From Azoarcus sp. TTM-91 (GTDB taxonomy: Bacteria; Pseudomonadota; Gammaproteobacteria; Burkholderiales; Rhodocyclaceae), in assembly GCF_012911025.1 (NCBI RefSeq), contig NZ_WUEI01000024.1, positions 1 to 54,351 on the forward strand: a stretch of DNA of 54,351 bases. Direction: 5' to 3'. Shown here piece by piece: positions 49,054 to 54,351 of this stretch. The notes under the pieces are model-generated. The model was given only the letters and a program-made list of their open reading frames with translations, was not told where the DNA came from and did no database searches. The position numbers and the translations under genes were made by a program. Every line of letters begins with the position of its first letter. Positions within the stretch are counted from its first letter, which is position 1.

Positions 49054-49404
49054 ATGAGCCCGCAGATGGTCGAGCTGGCGCTGCGCAAGCAGCGGCTGCA
49101 GATCCGCGCCGAAGCGCAGCGGGAAGAGATGATGGGGCGGCTGGCCGGCGTGGAGTCCGCGCTGGACACGGTGGACCGGGTGCGCGACCAGCTGGACTGG
49201 GCCAGGGAGAAAGCCCCCCTGCTATCCGGCGCCGCGCTGCTCTTGCTGCTCGCCCGCCCGCGCCGCACCTGGTGGCTGGTGCGGCGGGCCTGGGTGGGCT
49301 GGATGCTGTTCAAGCGGGTGCGCGGCGGTTCTGTCGCCCCCCTGGTGCCGGTACTGCTCAGCCTGTTCAGCCGTTGGCGCGCTTCTCGGGCAACACGAGG
49401 TTGA
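49054..49404 (+). CDS. YqjK-like small membrane-associated protein
   Basis: The 116-aa product is basic with an N-terminal helix (VELALRKQRLQIRAEAQREE), a hydrophobic stretch around ALLLLLARPRRTWW and a basic end. Position after DUF883 and YqjE-like genes matches YqjK, but similarity is mostly of composition. Its 3' end overlaps the convergent uracil permease gene by 38 bases. Confidence 0.7.
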   Translation: MSPQMVELALRKQRLQIRAEAQREEMMGRLAGVESALDTVDRVRDQLDWAREKAPLLSGAALLLLLARPRRTWWLVRRAWVGWMLFKRVRGGSVAPLVPVLLSLFSRWRASRATRG

Positions 49405-50614
49405 GCAGCACCGCGAACACGCCGCACAAGCTCACCCCCTGCAGCACGAAGCTGCCGATCGAAAAGCCGAAACCGCCGATGCCCAGCACCAGCACGGTGG
49501 AGACGATGACAAGGTTGCGCGGCTCTTCCAGATCGGTGCGCGCGGCGATCAGCGTTTTCAGGCCGATGGCGGCGATGGAGCCGAACAGCAGGATCATGAT
49601 GCCGCCCATCACCGGCGCCGGAATGGACTGCAGCATCGCGTTGAACTTGCCGACGAAGGCCATCGCCACCGCGAACACCGCCGCCCAGGTCATGATCACC
49701 GGGTTGAAGTTGCGCGTCAGCGTCACCGCGCCGGTCACTTCCGCATAAGTGGTCACCGGCGGGCCGCCGACCATGCCGGCGAACAGCACGCCCAGTCCGT
49801 CGCCCGCCAAGGTGCGGTGCAGGCCCGGCTCGCGGGTGTAATCGCGGCCGGTGACGCCGCCCACCGCGATCACATTGCCGACGTGCTCGATCGCCGGTGC
49901 CAGCGCCACCGGTAGCATGAACAGCACCGCCGCCAGCTCGAAGCTGGGGGTGACGAAGTGAGGCATCTCAATCCACGGCGCGTTGGCGATCCTGGAGAAA
50001 TCCACGTCGCCCATCAGCGCCGCCAGCACATAGCCGGTGGCGACGCCCAGCAGGATGGGCACCAGCCGCAGGATGCCGCGGGCGAAGATCGCCGCCGCCA
50101 TCGTCGTGCCCAGCGAAACCACCGCCAGCAGCAGTGCCTGCTCGCGCGGCATGAGCGTGAGCTTGCCGTCGCCGCTCAGGCCCATCGCCATATTTACCGC
50201 CACGCCGGCCAGCGCGAGGCCGATCACCATGATGATGGGGCCGATGACTACCGGCGGCATCAGCCGGTGCACCACCTGGGCGCCATAACGCTTCACCAGC
50301 CCGGCGAAGGCGAAGTAGGCCAGGCTGACGCAGGCCAGCGCGCCCATGGTGGCCGGCAGGCCCCAGGTCTGCATCGAGTAGATGATGGGGGCGATGAAAG
50401 CGAAGCTGGAGCCGAGGAAGATCGGCACCTGGCGCCGCGTCAGTGCCTGGAACAGCAGCGTGCCGACACCAGCGCCCAGCAGCGCCATGCTGGGATTCAG
50501 GCCGGTGAGCAGCGGCACCAGTACCAGCGCGCCAAAGGCCACGAACAGGATTTGCGCGCCGGCCACCGCCTGGCGCCACGCCGGGGCCGCCGGCGCAGTT
50601 GCGTTCTCACGCAT
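49367..50614 (-). CDS. uraA: Uracil permease (NCS2 family)
   Basis: The 415-aa membrane protein is an NCS2 nucleobase:H+ symporter of the UraA type, with [49 protein letters not shown] (the substrate-binding Glu) and [15 protein letters not shown]. The start at 50614 follows the family; 27 further residues upstream are not family-like. It lies downstream of upp on the same strand, the classical upp-uraA pair for uracil salvage. Confidence 0.94.
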   Translation of the reverse strand: MRENATAPAAPAWRQAVAGAQILFVAFGALVLVPLLTGLNPSMALLGAGVGTLLFQALTRRQVPIFLGSSFAFIAPIIYSMQTWGLPATMGALACVSLAYFAFAGLVKRYGAQVVHRLMPPVVIGPIIMVIGLALAGVAVNMAMGLSGDGKLTLMPREQALLLAVVSLGTTMAAAIFARGILRLVPILLGVATGYVLAALMGDVDFSRIANAPWIEMPHFVTPSFELAAVLFMLPVALAPAIEHVGNVIAVGGVTGRDYTREPGLHRTLAGDGLGVLFAGMVGGPPVTTYAEVTGAVTLTRNFNPVIMTWAAVFAVAMAFVGKFNAMLQSIPAPVMGGIMILLFGSIAAIGLKTLIAARTDLEEPRNLVIVSTVLVLGIGGFGFSIGSFVLQGVSLCGVFAVLLNLVLPEKRANG

Positions 50615-50737
50615 GGTTGAGCTCCCCGCCGAGGGCGGAAGTGATGGATAAGGGTTGGAAGGCGTCGGGCTCTTGCGCCGGCAGCCCGCGGGCAACCGCC
50701 CTGCCGGCGAGCGGCACAGGAAGGACCGGCCCAGCGC

Positions 50738-50777
50738 CTGCTGGCATGGCGGCCTCGAACAGCCGCCATGCCGGCGG
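50738..50777 (-). terminator. Long hairpin between upp and uraA
   Basis: GGCATGGCGGC (50743-50753) and GCCGCCATGCC (50762-50772) form a perfect 11-bp stem, extended to about 16 bp with two G-U pairs, with an 8-base loop. It starts within seven bases of the upp stop. Without a U tract it may be a partial terminator or processing/stability element that separates upp from uraA levels. Confidence 0.55.
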
Positions 50778-50783
50778 CCGCGC

Positions 50784-51416
50784 TCAATTCATCTTGGTGC
50801 CGAAGATCTTGTCGCCGGCATCGCCGAGGCCCGGAATGATGTAGCCCTGCTCGTTGAGGTGGCTGTCTATGCTGGCGGTGTAGATCTCCACCTCGGGGTG
50901 GGCGGCCGCCATGCGGGCGATGCCCTCCGGCGCCGCCACCAGCACCAGCGCGCGCACCTGGGTACACCCGTTGCGCTTGAGCATGTCCACCGTCGCCACC
51001 ATGGAGCCGCCGGTGGCCAGCATCGGGTCGATGATCAAAGCCATGCGCTCGCCCAGGTGGCCGACGAACTTCTCGAAGTAGGGCGCCGGCTGCAGGGTCT
51101 CCTCGTCGCGGGCGATGCCGACCACGCTCACCTTGGCGCTGGGAATCATGTCCAGCACGCCGTCCAGCATGCCCAGGCCGGCACGCAGGATGGGTACCAC
51201 CGTCACCTTTTTGCCCTTGATCTGCTCCACCTCCACCGGTCCGGCCCAGCCGGCGATGGTCACCGTTTCCAGCGGAAAGTCCTTGCACGCCTCGTAGGCC
51301 AGCAGGCGCGCCAGTTCGGCGGTGAGCTCGCGGAACTTCTTGGTGCTGATGTCAGCCTCGCGCATGAGGCCGATCTTGTGGCGTACAAGCGGATGGTCGA
51401 TCTGGTGAATGGGCAT
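50784..51416 (-). CDS. upp: Uracil phosphoribosyltransferase
   Basis: Upp converts uracil and PRPP to UMP. The 210-aa product has the family blocks [29 protein letters not shown], the PRPP loop [17 protein letters not shown] and the uracil-binding [16 protein letters not shown] at the end. It precedes uraA in the same operon and is divergent from hpt across 136 bases. In that interval GATAAAAT near 51492 is a possible -10 for hpt. Confidence 0.96.
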   Translation of the reverse strand: MPIHQIDHPLVRHKIGLMREADISTKKFRELTAELARLLAYEACKDFPLETVTIAGWAGPVEVEQIKGKKVTVVPILRAGLGMLDGVLDMIPSAKVSVVGIARDEETLQPAPYFEKFVGHLGERMALIIDPMLATGGSMVATVDMLKRNGCTQVRALVLVAAPEGIARMAAAHPEVEIYTASIDSHLNEQGYIIPGLGDAGDKIFGTKMN

Positions 51417-51552
51417 CGGGAGCGGTCCTTGAAGGGTCGCCGCAGTTTACTACCGACGACTGCGCCACTGGCATGGCTTCAGCCGCGCTGGGATAAAATG
51501 CGCGCCTTCCGCAGACCTCCCGCGCCGGCCCGATCAGCCGCCGTCCTACGCC

Positions 51553-52110
51553 ATGGCCCCCGACCTCAACGCCCTCCGCCTCATCCTTGCCGAAGCCGAC
51601 TGCCTCGCCTCCCCGCAGACGGTGGAACAGGCGCTGGACCGCATGGCGGACGAAATCACCACCCGGCTGGCGGACAGCAACCCCTTGGTCTACACGGTGA
51701 TGAACGGCGGCCTGATCTTCGCCGGCCGCCTGCTCACCCGCCTGCCCTTCCCGCTGGAAACCTCCTACCTGCATGCCAGCCGCTACGGCCACGCGCTGCA
51801 GGGCACGCTGCTGGACTGGCGGGTGCGCCCCACCCAGGACTTGCGTGGCCGCAGCGTGCTGGTGCTGGACGACATCCTGGATGAAGGCCACACGCTGGCG
51901 GCCATCGTCGATTACCTGAAGAACGAAGGCGCCCGGGAAGTACTCACAGCGGTACTGGTACACAAGGATCACACGCGCAAGGCCTACCCCGGCATGCGCG
52001 CCGACTTCACCGGCGTGGACGTGGCCGACCGCTTCCTGTTCGGCTGCGGCATGGACTACAAGGGCTACTGGCGCAACGCGCCGGGCATCTACGCGGTGAA
52101 GGGACTCTGA
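51553..52110 (+). CDS. Hypoxanthine-guanine phosphoribosyltransferase
   Basis: The 185-aa purine salvage enzyme has YTVMNGGLIFAGRLL, the PRPP loop VLVLDDILDEGHTLA, VLVHKDHTRK and the end FLFGCGMDYKGYWRN. It converts hypoxanthine or guanine to IMP or GMP. This is the betaproteobacterial sub-type, somewhat apart from E. coli Hpt. Together with upp and uraA it makes a nucleobase salvage locus. A DUF1840 gene follows after 12 bases. Confidence 0.92.
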   Translation: MAPDLNALRLILAEADCLASPQTVEQALDRMADEITTRLADSNPLVYTVMNGGLIFAGRLLTRLPFPLETSYLHASRYGHALQGTLLDWRVRPTQDLRGRSVLVLDDILDEGHTLAAIVDYLKNEGAREVLTAVLVHKDHTRKAYPGMRADFTGVDVADRFLFGCGMDYKGYWRNAPGIYAVKGL

Positions 52111-52122
52111 AGGAGCTAATAC

Positions 52123-52458
52123 ATGCTGATCACCTTCCATTCCGACGAAAGCGCCGACGTCATCATGTTCGGTGACGCCGCCAAGGCGCTGCTCGCCATC
52201 CTCGGCAAGGACCCGCAGGACGGCCAGGGCATCGTCACCGTCGAGCAATTGCCAGCCGCCATCGAGCGCCTGCATGCCGCCATCGAGGAAGACCGTGCCC
52301 GCCAGGCCCGGCAGGGCGAGCCGGACGAAGAAGCCGCCAAGGAACAAGGCCAGACCGGTATGGCGGCACCGGTCGGCCTCGCCCAGCGCGGCTGGCCGCT
52401 GCTGGAGATGCTGGAGCGCTCCGCCCGCGCCGGCGTGCCGGTGACCTGGGGCAGCTGA
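52123..52458 (+). CDS. DUF1840 family protein
   Basis: The 111-aa cytosolic protein begins MLITFHSDESADVIMFGDAA, the DUF1840 signature, and ends with a short helical block (GLAQRGWPLLEMLERSARA). Function unknown. An AAGGAG ribosome site lies before the ATG, and it is probably co-transcribed with the phosphoribosyltransferase gene 12 bases upstream. Confidence 0.9.
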   Translation: MLITFHSDESADVIMFGDAAKALLAILGKDPQDGQGIVTVEQLPAAIERLHAAIEEDRARQARQGEPDEEAAKEQGQTGMAAPVGLAQRGWPLLEMLERSARAGVPVTWGS

Positions 52459-52462
52459 ACCC

Positions 52463-52484
52463 GGCCGGCGGCCGTCCGCCGGCC
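52463..52484. terminator. Hairpin between convergent genes
   Basis: GGCCGGCGG (52463-52471) and CCGCCGGCC (52476-52484) form a perfect 9-bp stem with a CCGT loop in the 42-base gap between the DUF1840 and EF-hand genes, well placed as a two-way terminator, though without U tracts. Confidence 0.5.
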
Positions 52485-52500
52485 TGCGCCCAGCCGCAAC

Positions 52501-52818
52501 TCAGCGGCTGCCCCGCCGCGATGCCGCCTGCGCAGCGATGTAAGCCTCGACCTGCGCCTGCGTCACGCTGCCCTTGCCGGCGCTGTCGATCTCGCCGAAG
52601 TGGCGATGGACGAAGGGCATGCCGGCCTTGGCCTCCTCCACGCTGAGGCTGCCGTCGCGGTTCGCATCGGCCGCCGCGAAGCGCTCCTGCAGCCGCTCCT
52701 TCATCCGCGCCGCGCCCTCCTGCGCCGCGGGCTCCGCCGCCCTCGCCCCGCTCGCCGCCATGCCGGCAGCCAGCCCCAGCAGCGCCGCCAGCGTCACACC
52801 GGAAATCAAACGCGTCAT
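52501..52818 (-). CDS. Secreted EF-hand protein
   Basis: The 105-aa product starts at 52818 after an AAGGAG ribosome site. It has a signal peptide (LISGVTLAALLGLAAGMAASGARA) and one complete EF-hand loop DANRDGSLSVEE (about residues 54-65), with a second degenerate loop EIDSAGKGSVTQAQVE. It should bind Ca2+ in the periplasm. It lies 32 bases after the Ser-rich protein gene on the same strand and is probably in one transcript with it. Confidence 0.85.
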   Translation of the reverse strand: MTRLISGVTLAALLGLAAGMAASGARAAEPAAQEGAARMKERLQERFAAADANRDGSLSVEEAKAGMPFVHRHFGEIDSAGKGSVTQAQVEAYIAAQAASRRGSR

Positions 52819-52850
52819 CTTCCGCTCCTTGTCATCATCCACCGGCCAGC

Positions 52851-53354
52851 TCAACGGCTGGGGCAGGCAATGGTGTTGCCCCCGGCGTCGTAGCAGGTGG
52901 CGCTGCGCGACCAGCCGCTGTCCTTGCTGTAGCTGGAGCTGCTCTGCACCGAGTTGCCGGTGGTGGCGCTGGTCGCCGAGGTGCTGCGGCTCTGGCTGAT
53001 GTTGCCGTCGGCATCCCGGCTGGCGCTGCCGCTGCTGGCCACGCTGCCGCGCGCGTTGCTGGCCGCCACGCTGCTGTCGTGGCTGGCGCTGCCGTCGGCC
53101 GAACGGCTGTTCTGCGCACTGCGCGCGCCGCTGCCGCCTTCCGCGCTAGACCAGCTACGGATGCGCTGGCCGCTGCGGTTGCCGGCGCCATCGCCCTGCC
53201 GCGCATGCTGACGCACCATGCTGCCGCCCTTGGGCCCGGTGACTTCGCGCGAGCCAACAACACCGGCGGCCTGGGTCGGCAACGCCAGCGCAGCGGCCAG
53301 CAGCAGCGCTGCCAGCATGCCGCCAGCGCGCAAGGACTGAAGATGAGATGCCAT
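52851..53354 (-). CDS. Serine-rich secreted protein of unknown family
   Basis: The 167-aa product starts at 53354 (AGGAG ribosome site eight bases before). A signal peptide (GGMLAALLLAAALALPTQA) is followed by a low-complexity region (about 60-145) in which Ser, Ala, Gly, Asn and Arg alternate, with little hydrophobic content, then a compact end SATCYDAGGNTIACPSR with two cysteines nine residues apart. I do not recognise a named family. Upstream, the operator-like repeats at 53435-53497 separate it from a divergent OmpR-type regulator gene, suggesting control by that regulator. Confidence 0.75.
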   Translation of the reverse strand: MASHLQSLRAGGMLAALLLAAALALPTQAAGVVGSREVTGPKGGSMVRQHARQGDGAGNRSGQRIRSWSSAEGGSGARSAQNSRSADGSASHDSSVAASNARGSVASSGSASRDADGNISQSRSTSATSATTGNSVQSSSSYSKDSGWSRSATCYDAGGNTIACPSR

Positions 53355-53434
53355 GGGGAACGCTCCTGATCGCAATGCCCGCCGCACGGCGCGCCGGGCT
53401 GTCCGCACTCTAGGGCGGCGGGAGCGCCGCCGGG

Positions 53435-53497
53435 TTACCCGGAAACCCCGCTTCATTACCGGCGATTACCGGCCTCCGCACTGGTAATCGCCGGTAA
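53435..53497. promoter_or_regulatory. Operator-like TTACCGG repeats with a 15-bp perfect inverted repeat
   Basis: TTACCGGCGATTACC (53456-53470) and its exact complement (53483-53497) face each other across 12 bases. The unit TTACC(C)GG occurs at 53435, 53456 and 53466, i.e. 21 and 10 bases apart, on one face of the helix, and inverted at 53483 and 53491. Spaced direct repeats are the usual target of OmpR-type regulators such as the one encoded 73 bases downstream. Confidence 0.65.
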
Positions 53498-53569
53498 CCG
53501 AAGCCACTGCGCTGAGCCGCAGGCGCCGCAGCTAAGATGGCGACGGTGGTTTGACCAAGGGAGAACGCA

Positions 53570-54283
53570 GTGGAGGAAGCCGGCAAGCTGCTGGTGGTGG
53601 ACGACGAAGCCGAACTGCGCGCGCTGCTGGCCCGCTACCTCGGCGGCCGCGGCTACCGGGTGCGCGAGGCGGCCGACACCACCGCCATGGACCGCCTGCT
53701 GGAGCGCGAACATTTCGACGTACTCGTGCTGGACCTGATGCTGCCCGGCGAAGACGGCCTCGCCGCCTGCCGCCGGCTGCGCGCCAACGGCGACGCCATC
53801 CCCATCCTGATGCTGACCGCCCGCGGCGATCCGGTGGACCGCATCATCGGCCTGGAGACCGGCGCCGACGACTACCTGCCCAAGCCCTTCGAGCCGCGCG
53901 AACTGCTCGCCCGCATCCAGTCCCTGATCCGCCGCCAGCGCCTGCTCGGCGCCCAGGCCCACCGCCAGCCGGAAGCGGCGGTCCGCATCGGCCGTTACCG
54001 GCTGGATGGCGAACGCCGGCAGTTGCTGGATGGCGAGCAGGTGATTCCGCTGGCCGCCGGCGAGTTCGACCTGCTGCAGGCCCTGGCCGCCAACCGCGGC
54101 CGCGCGCTGGGCCGCGACCGCCTGGTGAGCCTGGCCGACGGCCCCGGCGCCGCCATCAACGACCGCAGCATAGACGTGCGCATCCTGCGCCTGCGCCGCG
54201 CCATCGAAGACGACCCGGCCAATCCCCGCCACCTGCTCACCGTGCGCGGCAAGGGCTACATGCTCGCCGCCGAGCCGAAGTGA
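53570..54283 (+). CDS. OmpR-family two-component response regulator
   Basis: The 237-aa product has a receiver domain (about 6-120) with VVDDEAELR, phospho-acceptor Asp in LVLDLMLPGEDG (about 54), LMLTARG and the lysine in DDYLPKPFEP, and a winged-helix DNA-binding domain ending SIDVRILRLRRAIEDDP and TVRGKGYML. Translation starts at a GTG at 53570 after AAGGGAGAA. It is divergent from the Ser-rich/EF-hand genes with the repeats at 53435-53497 between them. A sensor gene probably begins eight bases after its stop. Confidence 0.93.
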   Translation: MEEAGKLLVVDDEAELRALLARYLGGRGYRVREAADTTAMDRLLEREHFDVLVLDLMLPGEDGLAACRRLRANGDAIPILMLTARGDPVDRIIGLETGADDYLPKPFEPRELLARIQSLIRRQRLLGAQAHRQPEAAVRIGRYRLDGERRQLLDGEQVIPLAAGEFDLLQALAANRGRALGRDRLVSLADGPGAAINDRSIDVRILRLRRAIEDDPANPRHLLTVRGKGYMLAAEPK

Positions 54284-54291
54284 GGCGGCGG

Positions 54292-54351
54292 ATGCAACCA
54301 GGGACAGCCAGGAGCGCCGCGGCCAGCCCCGAAGCCCGCAGCGTGCAGACT
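54292..54351 (+). CDS. Start of a downstream gene, probably the sensor kinase (partial)
   Basis: An open frame of 20 codons (MQPGTARSAAASPEARSVQT) begins eight bases after the regulator stop, behind GAGGCGGCGG, and runs to the window edge. The residues themselves are not diagnostic. A histidine kinase is expected from its position after an OmpR-type regulator. Confidence 0.4.
   Translation, partial: MQPGTARSAAASPEARSVQT

Overview
The window (about 54.4 kb, high GC with strong G/C bias at third codon positions) looks like core chromosome of a nitrogen-fixing betaproteobacterium of the Rhodocyclales (Azoarcus/Azospira/Thauera-like). The reasons are a nifL-nifA pair divergent from a complete rnfABCDGEH operon, the betaproteobacterial-type block lptB-rpoN-hpf-ptsN-hprK, a MidA/pteridine reductase/ttcA neighbourhood and a giant DUF3683-type FAD/Fe-S oxidoreductase. 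The species call is inference. I saw no IS element, prophage, CRISPR array, tRNA or rRNA.

Layout. 1-122: 5' end of a pntA-like transhydrogenase gene (- strand). 443-3558: nifA and nifL (- strand, 4-nt overlap). 3559-3901: a dense regulatory interval with two back-to-back sigma-54 promoters, one NifA upstream activator palindrome, an NtrC-type palindrome, an IHF-like site and an unexplained 11-bp-period tandem repeat. 3902-9378: rnfABCDGEH, then a Na+/H+ antiporter-family gene (9521-10777) closed by two hairpins. 10899-12903: thiL, pgpA, pncC. 12963-18532: recA, recX, lptB, rpoN, hpf, ptsN, hprK, tightly packed. 18614-20134: ilvA. 20365-28465: a solute-binding protein, 5-formyl-THF cyclo-ligase, lytic transglycosylase, NDUFA9-like epimerase, GST, CCA-adding enzyme, a DUF2905 protein, a second GST and an alpha/beta hydrolase. 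28639-34510: a small orphan ORF, MidA-like methyltransferase, pteridine reductase, ttcA, a pseudo-cyclase/FHA protein, a PsiF-like protein, a YqaA-like membrane protein and a RidA-family protein. 34667-38548: the 1293-aa FAD/Fe-S fusion with a strong terminator. 38679-43801: sirtuin, molybdopterin oxidoreductase, a coiled-coil secreted protein, pyrE and exonuclease III. 44033-48228: a response regulator-DUF3369-degenerate GGDEF-EAL protein overlapping a membrane histidine kinase gene. 48329-49404: DUF883/YqjE/YqjK-like membrane proteins. 49367-52110: uraA, upp, hpt. 52123-54351: a DUF1840 protein, an EF-hand protein, a Ser-rich secreted protein, an OmpR-type regulator and probably the start of its sensor.

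How parts work together. NifA needs sigma-54, and rpoN lies in the same window. The rnf complex can drive ferredoxin/flavodoxin reduction for nitrogenase using the ion gradient. Sharing one NifA site between nifLA and rnf ties electron supply to nif activation, while the NtrC-like palindrome offers nitrogen-status input to nifLA. ptsN and hprK next to rpoN give the nitrogen-related PTS link. The least explained places are the operator-like repeats between the Ser-rich protein and the OmpR-type regulator (53435-53497), the tandem GTGTAAACA repeats at 3696-3715, the pseudo-cyclase/FHA protein and the two-gene EAL/kinase module.
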